Source of the DNA: JBHYDC01 sp051861205
Lineage (GTDB): Bacteria > Pseudomonadota > Alphaproteobacteria > Rhizobiales > Pleomorphomonadaceae
Direction: 5' to 3'
Assembly (NCBI GenBank): GCA_051861205.1
Contig: JBHYDC010000022.1
Location: 1 to 64,000 of the forward strand
DNA length: 64,000 bases
Numbering within the stretch: position 1 is the stretch's first letter; each line of letters starts with the position of its first letter. Position numbers and translations under genes: made by a program. Below the pieces are notes generated by a model. That model worked only from the letters and a program-made list of their open reading frames with translations. It had not been told where the DNA came from and searched no databases. Positions 51,848 through 63,011 of this stretch are shown here, piece by piece.

Positions 51848-53140
51848 ATGGCCGCCAGTCTGTCGCGCACAGCCGAAATCCGTGCCGTTGCGCGGGCCGA
51901 CCGCCCCAAGGCCGAAGCCATGCTGGAAGCCTTCATCGGCGGCTTGTTCGGCATTCCGGTGACGGGGGTCAAGATCAACCTCGATCAATACTCGCTGAAC
52001 TCCATGAATGGATTTTTTGCCTCGGCCGGGCAGGATTTCTTCTTCAAATTTCACCAGGAGGAAGGCGAGGAACAGATGCGCGGTGAATACTACCGCGCCG
52101 ATATCTTGGCTCGCGCCGGCCTTCCGGTCGATCAGCCGATCCACATCTCCACGCTTCCGGGCGAGCAATTGCTTGTCTATCGCCGCCGGTCTGATCCGCG
52201 CTTTTCCGACGTGCTCTTGCAGCTTGACCAGTCGGACGCCCCCGAAGCCATCGCCCGCGCGGCAGCGGCGGAGGCGGAGTTGAACGACCATATCCTGATC
52301 TGCGCCAAAGACAGCCTGCACCCGATCACGCCCGCCCAATCGGCGGCCGAGCCGATCCACAGGCTGTTTCACGAAAGACTGATCGATCAACCCGGCGGCC
52401 AATACCCCGGCGGGCGGCTGGGCCGCTTCTATGTCGGCCGCCGCTTCTGCTTTCCAGGCAACCTCTGGCTGACTTGGGATGACATTCGCGATGCCCGCCC
52501 TCTCATCAACGGGGTCGAACATCAACGCAGCCTTGGCGCCCTGTTCGATCTGGCCCATTCCCGTTATGCGCCGACAAATCTAGCCGATGCAGGCGGGATC
52601 GTGGCGCACGGCGATGCTCACAACGCGAATGTTTGGTACCAACGCGGGACCGAGACAGACCATCTGGCCTTTTTCGATCCGGCCTTTGCAGGCGACAAAG
52701 TCCCCTCGCTGCTCGCCGAGGTGAAATCGACGTTCCACAACATCTTCGCCCATCCGTTCTGGTTGTATAACCCTGAAAAAGCCGCGGAATGCTTCCAGGC
52801 CGAAGTCCGGCTTGAAGGCAACTCTCTAAAGATCGATACGGACTGGACCCTTTCTCCAGTGCGCAAGGCGCTCTTGGAAACCAAGGCCCGGCATTTCTGG
52901 AAGCCGTGGCTCTTTCATCTTGCGGGGCAGGGGATGTTACCTGCCGATTGGGAGGATGTGATCCGCGTTGGTTTGTTTCTGTCGCCCACACTCGTGATGA
53001 ACCTCAATGCGGGCGAGGGTGCGGAGCGGCACAATCCCACCTCTTCGGCCATCGGCCTTGCCGTGGCTCTTGGCGCAGGCTCACCCCCGGTTGAAGGACG
53101 CGACATGTTCAGCGATTTCTTCGACCTGATCCGGCCCTGA
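51848..53140 (+). CDS. APH-fold phosphotransferase of unknown substrate
   Basis: About 430 aa. The APH/choline-kinase catalytic motif is intact: His254-Gly-Asp256-Ala-His258-Asn-Ala-Asn261 (AHGDAHNANVWY), followed by FFDPAFAGD in place of the usual DFD-type metal loop. An N-terminal lobe carries FFASAGQDFFFKFHQEEGEEQMRGEYYRA, likely including the ATP-binding Lys (FFKF). The start ATG 51848 is 1 bp after the zinc dehydrogenase stop, so it is co-translated. A small-molecule kinase is expected, with a substrate tied to the pathway. It has no counterpart in the known Hps clusters I can recall. Confidence 0.8.
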   Translation: MAASLSRTAEIRAVARADRPKAEAMLEAFIGGLFGIPVTGVKINLDQYSLNSMNGFFASAGQDFFFKFHQEEGEEQMRGEYYRADILARAGLPVDQPIHISTLPGEQLLVYRRRSDPRFSDVLLQLDQSDAPEAIARAAAAEAELNDHILICAKDSLHPITPAQSAAEPIHRLFHERLIDQPGGQYPGGRLGRFYVGRRFCFPGNLWLTWDDIRDARPLINGVEHQRSLGALFDLAHSRYAPTNLADAGGIVAHGDAHNANVWYQRGTETDHLAFFDPAFAGDKVPSLLAEVKSTFHNIFAHPFWLYNPEKAAECFQAEVRLEGNSLKIDTDWTLSPVRKALLETKARHFWKPWLFHLAGQGMLPADWEDVIRVGLFLSPTLVMNLNAGEGAERHNPTSSAIGLAVALGAGSPPVEGRDMFSDFFDLIRP

Positions 53141-53157
53141 GCCAACTGAGACGCCCG

Positions 53158-54342
53158 ATGAAGAACTACGTCAACATCGACGATTTCCACCAGGCGGCGC
53201 GCCGTCATCTGCCCCGCATCTTCGCCGACTACATCGACAGCGGCGCGTTTTCGGAAACAACGATGAGGCGCAACCGGTCGGATTTCGACCTGATCCAGTT
53301 GCGCCAGCGCGCTTTGGTGCCGATCGCCCAGCCCGACCTTTCCGTCACCCTAAACGGGCAGAAGCTTGCGCTTCCTTTCGGGCCAGGGCCGGTCGGCTTT
53401 CTCGGCCTTTACCGGCATAGGGGCGATGTCGCGATCGCACAGGCCGCCTTGGCCGCAGGCGTGCCCTTCGTGCTTTCGACGTTTTCGATCAACGGCTTGC
53501 AGACGATAGCCACGGCTACCGGCACCGCCCCGGACTTTCAACTCTACCTCGACCGCGACCCCGAGGTGAACGCCGCTCATCTGGACAGCGCGCGCAATAC
53601 AGGCGTCCGCCGGATCTTTTTGACGGTCGACACGGCCGTAACGTCGGTTCGAGAGCGTGACGTGCGCAACGGTTTCCGCTCGGTTGACCGGCTGACACCA
53701 TCGCTTCTGTGGCAATTCATGCAGCGCCCGGCATGGTCGCTCGACATGCTGAAAGGTGGCTTTCCCCAAGTAGAACTCGTCAAAGGGCGGAAGGAGTTTG
53801 GCAAAGGCGCCTTGGCGCAAGCCGGAAAGCTCTCGTCGCGCCTTGAGAAGAACTTGTCTTGGAACACCGTCCGCAACCTGCGCGACCAATGGGGCGGGCA
53901 ACTCATCATCAAGGGCCTGATGGACGAAGCCGACATTCGTCAAGCAAAAGATTGCGGAGTGGATGGCGTCGTCGTCTCCAATCACGGTGGAAGGCAGCTG
54001 GACCACACCAGCTCTACCATTTCCAAAGTGGCAGCGGCACGGCAAGCCCTTGGCCCTGGCTTGGCGCTTTATGTCGATGGCGGCTTCCGGCGCGGCTCCG
54101 ATATCGTGAAGGCCATCGCCTTGGGCGCGGATTTCGTCCTCCTGGGGCGCCCCTTCGCGTGGGCGGTTGCTGCGGGCGGCGAGATGGCGGTGGCCCGGCT
54201 TTTCGGGATCCTTCAGGCTGAAATTGAAATCACGCTCCAGTTAATGGGGCTGGGATCGATTGCCGAACTGGCACTGGCCGGCGCGGGTGCATTCGAACAA
54301 GGCTCGTTTTCGCCCCACGCGGCCGCGCCCAGCTTCAGCTAG
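53158..54342 (+). CDS. FMN-dependent alpha-hydroxyacid dehydrogenase
   Basis: A 394-aa flavoenzyme of the lactate/glycolate oxidase family that oxidises 2-hydroxyacids to 2-keto acids. The diagnostic active-site motif is VVVSNHGGRQLDHTSSTIS around residues 270-285, with the catalytic His in NHGGRQ. Other family blocks are PFGPGPVGFLGLYRHRGDVAIAQAALAAGVPFVLSTFS, LTVDTAVTSVRERDVRNGF and DGGFRRGSDIVKAIALGADFVLLGRPF. It lies 17 bp after the kinase gene and probably ends the operon. A hydroxyacid such as sulfolactate formed by the HisD-like enzyme would be a logical substrate. Confidence 0.93.
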   Translation: MKNYVNIDDFHQAARRHLPRIFADYIDSGAFSETTMRRNRSDFDLIQLRQRALVPIAQPDLSVTLNGQKLALPFGPGPVGFLGLYRHRGDVAIAQAALAAGVPFVLSTFSINGLQTIATATGTAPDFQLYLDRDPEVNAAHLDSARNTGVRRIFLTVDTAVTSVRERDVRNGFRSVDRLTPSLLWQFMQRPAWSLDMLKGGFPQVELVKGRKEFGKGALAQAGKLSSRLEKNLSWNTVRNLRDQWGGQLIIKGLMDEADIRQAKDCGVDGVVVSNHGGRQLDHTSSTISKVAAARQALGPGLALYVDGGFRRGSDIVKAIALGADFVLLGRPFAWAVAAGGEMAVARLFGILQAEIEITLQLMGLGSIAELALAGAGAFEQGSFSPHAAAPSFS

Positions 54343-54431
54343 GCCTCAACGGTGAAATTGGTGGCACGGCTACAGGTCGCGAGATTGCGGAGCAAAGGCT
54401 CGTTCTGGAAGTCGTTTCGCCCCCCACCGCG
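54343..54431. other. Spacer between convergent clusters
   Basis: This 89-bp stretch separates the FMN enzyme from the minus-strand ribulokinase-like gene. No clear terminator, repeat or gene is visible. Confidence 0.3.
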
Positions 54432-56054
54432 CTACCCCGCCATAATCCCCCGGCTCTCCCGGTCGAGCGCCCGTTGGAGATCAAACACCCGCCGCTTCGC
54501 CGCGTGAAATGCAGCCACGGCGCCGCCTGCGGGCATCACCGTGGTTGCCACGCGCGACATCGCAGCCATCGCGGCCGGGAGATCACCGAACGCGCCGCCC
54601 GCCACCGCGCCGAGCATAGCGGAGCCCAGCAGCACCGGCTCGCTTGCTTCCGGCACCGCCACCGGCAGGCCCGTGGTGTCCGCCAGGATCTGCCGCACCA
54701 GCGGGCTGCGACCCGCGCCGCCGCTCACCACCAGCGTATCGGAGGCAACGCCGGATCGCTCCAGCGCTTCCACCACTTCCGCCGTGCCGTATCCGAGGCC
54801 ACACAGCCCGGCCACATAGAGCGCCGCAAAGCCATCCAGCTCCGTGTCCAGCCGAAGGCCGCAGATCACCGCCCGCGCGCCCGGATCGGCGAAGGGCGAC
54901 CGGTTGCCGAGGAAATCGGGCAGCACATGCAAGTCCCGCGCGGCAAAGGCGATTTCGGCCAGCACGGGATAGCGCGCCGCAAGCCGCGCCTCGGCCCAGG
55001 CGAAGAGATCCAGCCCCGCGCCGGTAGCCGCCGCTTGCGCTTCGGCGTAGGCGGGATGCATACGTACGAGGTGATCGATCGCCGCGCCCGCCGCCGATTG
55101 TCCGCCCTCGTTCAGCCATGCGCCCTCAAGCAGCGCCGAGAAATACGGCCCCCAAACCCCGTCCACGAAGGCGGCGTTCGCCGTCGTCGCCATGATGCAG
55201 GTGGAGGTTCCCATGATGTAGGCAAGCTTGCCTTCCGGGCTGCTCCCCGGCCCGAACCCGCCGATCGTGCCCACCGCTCCTGCATGGGCGTCGATCAACG
55301 ACGCCCCAACCGGCGTTCCCGGCAAAAGCCCAAGCTCCGCCGCCGCCGCTTCCGTCAGCCCGTTCCCCAGCGGCGTCGCGGGCGGAACGATGGCGGTTCC
55401 GATCCGCGCGTGTCCGTCGCCGGTCAGTTCCTCCAGCCCCACGGCGCTGAAGAAGCTGTCGTCCCACCGGTTTTCATGGGCGAGAAACGTCCATTTGCAC
55501 GTGACGGTACACACCGACCGCGCCTCGCTGCCGGTCGCCTTATAGGTCAGAAAATCCGACAGATCGAAGAAATGCCGTGCCGCGTGAAACGTCTCCGGCT
55601 TGTGCGTTTTCAGCCATTTCAGCTTCGGCGTTTGCATCTCCGGCGAGATGATGCCGCCGACATAGCGCAGCACCTCATACCCGCCCTCATTAATCCTACG
55701 CGTTTCGGCCATCGCGCGGTGATCCATCCAAACGATGATGTTGCGCTCCGCATCGCCGGACGGACCCACGCCAAGCGGCCGGTTCTCGCCGTCCAGAACC
55801 ACGAGCGAGCAGGTCGCGTCGAACCCGATGCCGCGCACATCGCCCGCCGCTGCGCCCGCTTCCGCCATCGCCGCGCGGATCACAGTCACGCAGGCGTTCC
55901 AGATGTCGCTTGAGGATTGCTCCACTACGTCGCCGGCTTCATGCCAAGTCCGGATCGGGTGTTTGGCGGACCCGGCAAGCCGTCCGTCCAGGGTGAACAC
56001 GCCCGCGCGGGCGCTGCCGGTTCCCACGTCCACCCCGATCACAACGTCACTCAT
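54432..56054 (-). CDS. FGGY carbohydrate kinase (ribulokinase-like)
   Basis: Sugar kinase of about 540 aa. The N-terminal DVVIGVDVGTGSARAGVFTLDGRLAGSAKHPI, then IVWMDHRAMAETRRIN and the C-terminal GCAG-like ATP motif (LVVSGGAGRSPLVRQILADTTGLPV) define FGGY kinases. The pattern suits the D-ribulose/L-ribulose kinase branch rather than xylulokinase. It is the last gene of the polyol operon and would phosphorylate the ketose made by the dehydrogenases. Starts at 56063 and 56114 are also in frame; ATG 56054 fits the conserved N-terminus. Confidence 0.9.
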   Translation of the reverse strand: MSDVVIGVDVGTGSARAGVFTLDGRLAGSAKHPIRTWHEAGDVVEQSSSDIWNACVTVIRAAMAEAGAAAGDVRGIGFDATCSLVVLDGENRPLGVGPSGDAERNIIVWMDHRAMAETRRINEGGYEVLRYVGGIISPEMQTPKLKWLKTHKPETFHAARHFFDLSDFLTYKATGSEARSVCTVTCKWTFLAHENRWDDSFFSAVGLEELTGDGHARIGTAIVPPATPLGNGLTEAAAAELGLLPGTPVGASLIDAHAGAVGTIGGFGPGSSPEGKLAYIMGTSTCIMATTANAAFVDGVWGPYFSALLEGAWLNEGGQSAAGAAIDHLVRMHPAYAEAQAAATGAGLDLFAWAEARLAARYPVLAEIAFAARDLHVLPDFLGNRSPFADPGARAVICGLRLDTELDGFAALYVAGLCGLGYGTAEVVEALERSGVASDTLVVSGGAGRSPLVRQILADTTGLPVAVPEASEPVLLGSAMLGAVAGGAFGDLPAAMAAMSRVATTVMPAGGAVAAFHAAKRRVFDLQRALDRESRGIMAG

Positions 56055-56131
56055 GAGCTTCATCCACTGCGCTAAAACGATTACGGCCCGAGCATGAGCC
56101 CGGGCCGCCGACACATGGTCTCGGTTCGTTT

Positions 56132-56905
56132 TTACCAGCAGGTATAGCCGCCGTCGACGAGAACGATCGAGCCCGTCATCAGGCTCGCCGCATCGGAGGC
56201 GAGGAACAGCACCACCGACGCGATCTCTTCGATTTCGCCCAGCCGCGCCATCGGCGTGCCGTCGATCCAGGCCTTATACATGTCCGGCTTGGACTTCACG
56301 AAGGCGTTCAGCGGCGTCGCTATATAGGTCGGCGCAACCGCGTTCACGCGCACGCCCCGCGCGCCCCATTCCGCAGCCAGCGACTTGGTGAGGTGATGAA
56401 CGCCCGCCTTCGAGGCATTGTAATAGCTCTGCTCTTGCGGCTTGTTCACGATGAAGCCGGACATGGAGCCGATGTTCACGATCGAACCGGACTGCTGCTT
56501 CAGCATGTGGCGGCCAAATGCGCGGCAGCACCAGAACACGCCGTTCAGATTCACGTCGATGACGTTCAGCCAATGCTCGTCGGTCGTGTCCTCGGCCGGC
56601 GTTTCCGAGCGTGCGATGCCGGCGTTGTTGACCACGATGTCGATGCGCCCATGGCGCGCCACCACGCTGTCGGCAACGGCCGTCACCTGATCGGGCTTCG
56701 TCACGTCCATAATCGCGATTTCAGGGTCGTAGCCCTTCGCGCGCAGTTCGTCGCGACCGGCTTCCGCTGTTCCAGCATCGAAATCGGCGATGATTACTTT
56801 GGCGCCGGCTTCCGAAAGCGCTTCCACGCAGCCAAGGCCGATTGCCCGGCCGCCGCCTGTTACCAGCGCCACACGTCCTGGAACCTGAAACTTTTCGAGA
56901 TACAT
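56132..56905 (-). CDS. Short-chain polyol dehydrogenase
   Basis: A 257-aa SDR with TGGGRAIG, NNAG and the catalytic YNASK, ending IVLVDGGYTCW. It lies between the SmoS-like gene and the kinase and probably oxidises a pentitol or hexitol to the matching ketose; the exact polyol is not predictable. ATG 56905 has GGAGGGG upstream. The 28-bp gap to the SmoS-like stop shows tight organisation. Confidence 0.92.
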   Translation of the reverse strand: MYLEKFQVPGRVALVTGGGRAIGLGCVEALSEAGAKVIIADFDAGTAEAGRDELRAKGYDPEIAIMDVTKPDQVTAVADSVVARHGRIDIVVNNAGIARSETPAEDTTDEHWLNVIDVNLNGVFWCCRAFGRHMLKQQSGSIVNIGSMSGFIVNKPQEQSYYNASKAGVHHLTKSLAAEWGARGVRVNAVAPTYIATPLNAFVKSKPDMYKAWIDGTPMARLGEIEEIASVVLFLASDAASLMTGSIVLVDGGYTCW

Positions 56906-56933
56906 TACGCCCCTCCACGAAGTGAGCCGCGTT

Positions 56934-57700
56934 TCAGCTCATCCAATTGCCGCCGTCGACGTTGAGCGTCTGGGCCACGATGTAATCGGCATCGGACGAT
57001 GCCAGGAACACGGCCGCACCCGTCTGATCCTCCGGCACTCCCATACGCCCAAACGGTACCGATTCGCCCACAAGACGCTTCTTTTCCCCAAGCGGTCTAT
57101 TTTCGTATTTCGCAAAGAGACTGTCTACATGATCCCACATCGGCGTATCCACCACGCCGGGCGCGATGCCGTTGACGTTGATCCCGTATTTGATGAGGTC
57201 CAGCCCCGCCGACTGCGTGATCGAAATCACCGCCGCTTTCGAGGCGCAGTAGACCGACACCAGCGCCTCGCCGCGCCGCCCCGCCTGGGAGGCGAAGTTC
57301 ACGATCTTGCCGCCGCGCCCTTGCGCGATCATCTGCTTGGCCACGGCTTGCAGCGTGAAGAACAGCCCCTTGGTGTTGACGGCGAACTGGATGTCCCAGC
57401 TCTTTTCCGTCACCTCCACCACCGGCCCCATGTCGAAAATCCCAGCATTATTCACGAGAATGTCGATGCCGCCGGCCTTCGCCACCACGGCCGCGACCAT
57501 CGCGTCGATGGAGGCTTGCTTGGTCACGTCGAGCGCTACCCCGAAGGCCTTGCCGCCCAGCGCCGCCGCCAGTTGGCCTGCCTCGTCCACCAGAAGATCG
57601 GCGATCGCCACCGTCGCGCCCTCGGCGACATAACGCTCCACGATCGCGCGGCCGATGCCCCGTGCGCCGCCGGTCACCACGGCTACTTTGCCCTGAAGTT

Positions 57701-57704
<4 letters not shown>
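56934..57704 (-). CDS. Sorbitol dehydrogenase (SmoS-like SDR)
   Basis: A 256-aa NAD-dependent dehydrogenase: LQGKVAVVTGGARGIGRAIVERYVAEGATVAIADL at the start, NNAGIFDMGP, YCASKAAVISITQSAGLDLI with the catalytic Tyr-Lys, and VAQTLNVDGGNWMS at the end. This pattern is typical of SmoS/L-iditol 2-dehydrogenase of alphaproteobacterial sorbitol operons. It oxidises sorbitol to fructose and related polyols in characterised cases. ATG 57704 overlaps the ATPase stop by 4 bp. Confidence 0.92.
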
Positions 57705-58705
<1,001 letters not shown>

Positions 58706-58715
58706 GGGAACGTCC

Positions 58716-59546
58716 TTACTTCACGGCGCCGAAGGTGAGGCCACGAACGAGTTGCCGCTGGCTGAGCCAGCCGATAACGAGGATGGGTGCGATCGCAAGC
58801 GTCGAGGCGGCGGAAAGCTTCGCCCAGAACAGCCCCTCCGGGCTTGAATAAGACGCGATGAACATCGTCAGCGGCGCTGCGTCCGACGTGGTCAGGTTGA
58901 GCGTCCAGAACGCCTCGTTCCACGCCAGAATGATATTCAGCAGCAAGGTAGACGCGATGCCGGGCACCGCCATAGGCGCCAGTACATAGATGATTTCCTT
59001 GGCCGTCGTTGCGCCGTCCATCCGGGCTGCTTCGAGGATATCCTTGGGGATTTCCTTGAAATAAGTGAACAGCATCCAGATCACGATCGGCAGGTTGGCA
59101 AGGCACAGCAGCGCCACCAACCCGGCCCGGCTGTCGAGCAGGCCGAAGTCGCGGTAGATCAGATAGATCGGCACGAGCACGCCCACCGGCGGCATCATCT
59201 TCGTAGACAGCATCCACAGCAGCGTGCCGCGCGTGCGTTCCGTCGGCGCGAAGGCCATCGCCCAGGCGGCGGGAACCGCGATCAAGAGCGCCAGCAGCGT
59301 CGAGCCGCCCGCCAGGATCACCGAATTCATCGCATGGTGGAAATAGTCGCTGCGGGTCTGCACGACGCCGTAGTTTTCCGTCGTCCAATCGAAAAACAAG
59401 AATTTCGGCGGGATCGCGAAGGCGTCGAGCTCGCTTTTGAAGCTGGTGAGCACCATCCACAAGATCGGGAAGAAGATGATGAAGGCCGCGAGCCACGCGA
59501 TCGCCGTCACCGAAAGCCGCCGGGGCAGGGACTGTTTCCGCGCCAT
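58716..59546 (-). CDS. Polyol ABC transporter permease (SmoG-like)
   Basis: A 276-aa inner-membrane permease: LSVTAIAWLAAFIIFFPILWMVLTSFKSELDAF at the N-terminus and the EAA loop DILEAARMDGATTAKEIIYVLAPMAVPGIAS in the middle. ATG 59546 has GGAGG at about 8 nt inside the end of the upstream permease gene, 3 bp after its stop. Confidence 0.94.
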   Translation of the reverse strand: MARKQSLPRRLSVTAIAWLAAFIIFFPILWMVLTSFKSELDAFAIPPKFLFFDWTTENYGVVQTRSDYFHHAMNSVILAGGSTLLALLIAVPAAWAMAFAPTERTRGTLLWMLSTKMMPPVGVLVPIYLIYRDFGLLDSRAGLVALLCLANLPIVIWMLFTYFKEIPKDILEAARMDGATTAKEIIYVLAPMAVPGIASTLLLNIILAWNEAFWTLNLTTSDAAPLTMFIASYSSPEGLFWAKLSAASTLAIAPILVIGWLSQRQLVRGLTFGAVK

Positions 59547-59549
59547 CGC

Positions 59550-60422
59550 TCACGCCTCCAGGTTCTTGCCGACAATGCGGACGAGGAAGAAGGCCACGAT
59601 GTTCGCCAGCACCACGGCAACGATGCCGCCCGCCGACGCTCCACCGACGTCATATTGCAAAAGCGCCTGCGCATAGACCAGGAATGCGATGTTCGTCGTC
59701 TGAAGGCCCGGCCCGCCGTTGGTCGTGACAAAGATTTCCGCAAAGACCGAGAGCAGGAAAATCGTCTCAATCAAGATCACCACCGTAATCGGCCGGGCAA
59801 GATGCGGCAGCACGATGTAGAAGAAGTAGGAAAACGGCCCCGCGCCATCCATCTCCGCCGCTTCCTTCTGTTCCTCGTCCAGCGATTGCAGCGCGGTCAG
59901 AATGATCAACGTCGCAAACGGCAGCCATTGCCATGCCACGATCAGAATCACGGAGAAAAGCGGCGCCTGCGCGAACCAGTCGACCGGCTTCAGGCCAAGC
60001 GTGATCGCGATCCAGGCGAACAAGCCGGAAACCGGGTGCATCAGCAGGTTTTTCCAAACCAGCGCGCTCACCGTCGGCATCACGAAAAACGGCGCGATCA
60101 CCATCAGCCGGATCGCCGTGAGGCCGAACACCGGCTGATCGAGCAAAAGGCCGAACAGCGTGCCCCCGATCACCGTGATCGCCAGCACCGAACCAACCAA
60201 CACCAGCGTGTTGCGCAGCGCGGTAAAAAACGAGGGATCGGTTAGGAAGTAATAGTAGTTCTGCAATCCGGCAAAGGATTCCGTGCCCGGACTTAGCAGG
60301 TTGTAACGCAGCAGCGAGAAGTAGATCGTCATTGCCAGCGGCACGATCATCCACAAAAACAACAGGATGACCGAGGGTGCCACCAGGATACGTCCGACCG
60401 CTCTGGTTTCACGGGTGGACAT
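59550..60422 (-). CDS. Polyol ABC transporter permease (SmoF-like)
   Basis: A 290-aa permease: RILVAPSVILLFLWMIVPLAMTIYFSLLRYNLLSPG at the start and the EAA loop EAAEMDGAGPFSYFFYIVLPHLARPITVVI. ATG 60422 follows GGAG. It is separated from the binding-protein gene by 129 bp containing hairpins. Confidence 0.94.
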   Translation of the reverse strand: MSTRETRAVGRILVAPSVILLFLWMIVPLAMTIYFSLLRYNLLSPGTESFAGLQNYYYFLTDPSFFTALRNTLVLVGSVLAITVIGGTLFGLLLDQPVFGLTAIRLMVIAPFFVMPTVSALVWKNLLMHPVSGLFAWIAITLGLKPVDWFAQAPLFSVILIVAWQWLPFATLIILTALQSLDEEQKEAAEMDGAGPFSYFFYIVLPHLARPITVVILIETIFLLSVFAEIFVTTNGGPGLQTTNIAFLVYAQALLQYDVGGASAGGIVAVVLANIVAFFLVRIVGKNLEA

Positions 60423-60476
60423 GATCTCTCCTCGGACTTTAGCTTGAATTACGCCGGATGATTTCCCGGGCGAGAA

Positions 60477-60502
60477 GCCACCCGAAGCAAGCTCCGGGTG
60501 GC
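60477..60502 (-). promoter_or_regulatory. Intercistronic hairpin after the SmoE-like gene
   Basis: GCCACCCG and CGGGTGGC pair perfectly (8 bp, 10-nt loop). A second, weaker GGGCGG/CCGCCC pair follows at about 60508-60530. They lie in the 129-bp gap after the binding-protein gene and may set its expression above that of the permeases. Confidence 0.6.
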
Positions 60503-60551
60503 AGTTGGGGCGGACAACGGAGGGTGCCCGCCCATCGTTCTTGGGAGAATC

Positions 60552-61865
<1,314 letters not shown>

Positions 61866-61907
61866 TGGCTCTCCTCCCAAGCATTGCTTTGAGCTTATGC
61901 CCTTGCA

Positions 61908-61923
61908 ATGAGCATATGCTCAT
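61908..61923. promoter_or_regulatory. Candidate SorC-type operator before smoE-like gene
   Basis: ATGAGCATATGCTCAT is a perfect 16-bp palindrome 43 bp upstream of the binding-protein ATG. A related GAGCTTATGCCC lies just downstream, at about 61891-61902. Both positions suit the operon promoter. Confidence 0.65.
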
Positions 61924-62060
61924 GTCATCGGCGGTCAGTGTCAATTGGGATTCGTTCCCGCATCGCAGCAAATCGTGCCGCGCCGCGCTCGGTCAGAACG
62001 CCGGGAAACCTCGCGATCAATCGCGTGAAATTTCGGCGGTGCGGCACAAATCAGTGCCCG

Positions 62061-63011
62061 TCAGCCCGCCAACACGGCCGCTGCCGTCGCTTCATCCGTA
62101 ATCAGACCGGTCAAGATCCGGCCCTTCAAGGCGGCCCGGATCGCCGTAATCTTGGGCAATCCCCTGGCCACACCCACCACGAGGCGGTCCGCTGGAATAT
62201 GGTGCGGAATGCTTGTAACGCGCTCGTTGGCCGAGCTTTCCACAATGCGCCCCTCCGCATCGAAGCACCAACCGGCGATCTCGCCGATGGCGCCTTGGCG
62301 CAACAGATCCAAGAGATCGTCGCGGGTCACGAAGCCGTCGAGAAAGATCTGTGCGTTCTGGTCGATCTGTCCCACGCCCACCATGGTGAGATCCGCGCGT
62401 TCGGCCAGCGCCCGCACCTTGCGCACCGGCGACAGCCCCACGAAGAGCGCCCGCTCCTCCGGCGTGGAGGCAAAGACCGGCAGCGGCATCGGATAATGCG
62501 GGGCCTGCGTCAGGTCCGCCAGCCGGCTCAGCACGTCGAAAAAACTGGCGGCGCCATCAGGCGATATGTTGCCGACGAGTGAGAGAAGCTGATGCGTCGG
62601 GCATTTCAGCCGGGGCAACTGGTCCACCGCCGCCCGAAGCGTGCGCCCGGTGCCAAACGCCATGATCTGCGGCGTTTCAGCCCTCAAACGGTTATCGAGA
62701 AACGCCGCCGCCGCCTCGGCGACACCAAGCGTCGGGCTGTTTGAATCCGGGTCGCTCGGTACGACATCGCAATAGAGCAGGTTGAACCGGTCCGTCAGCG
62801 CCCGCGCCAGTTCCATGCAAGCGGCGATCGGGTGATCCAGGCGAAACGTGATCAGCCGCTCCGAAATCGCCAGCGAAACCAAGCGCTGCGCGGTCGGCCG
62901 GGAGATGTTCAGCTTGCGCGCTATCTCGTCTTGCGTGTTGCCGGCCACGAAGTAGAGCCAGCCCGCACGGGCCGCGTCGTCAAGGCGGGAACGGTCGAGA
63001 TCGATGCTCAT
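62061..63011 (-). CDS. SorC-family regulator
   Basis: Sugar-responsive regulator of about 316 aa. The N-terminal helix-turn-helix (WLYFVAGNTQDEIARKLNISRPTAQRLVSLAISERLI) and the sugar-binding domain (GTGRTLRAAVDQLP, LVGNISPDGAASFFDVLSRLA, GLPKITAIRAALKG) are characteristic of SorC/DeoR-type proteins such as SmoC of rhizobial polyol operons. ATG 63011 overlaps the HAD gene stop by 4 bp. It is expected to control the smo-like operon through the palindrome at 61908. Confidence 0.93.
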   Translation of the reverse strand: MSIDLDRSRLDDAARAGWLYFVAGNTQDEIARKLNISRPTAQRLVSLAISERLITFRLDHPIAACMELARALTDRFNLLYCDVVPSDPDSNSPTLGVAEAAAAFLDNRLRAETPQIMAFGTGRTLRAAVDQLPRLKCPTHQLLSLVGNISPDGAASFFDVLSRLADLTQAPHYPMPLPVFASTPEERALFVGLSPVRKVRALAERADLTMVGVGQIDQNAQIFLDGFVTRDDLLDLLRQGAIGEIAGWCFDAEGRIVESSANERVTSIPHHIPADRLVVGVARGLPKITAIRAALKGRILTGLITDEATAAAVLAG

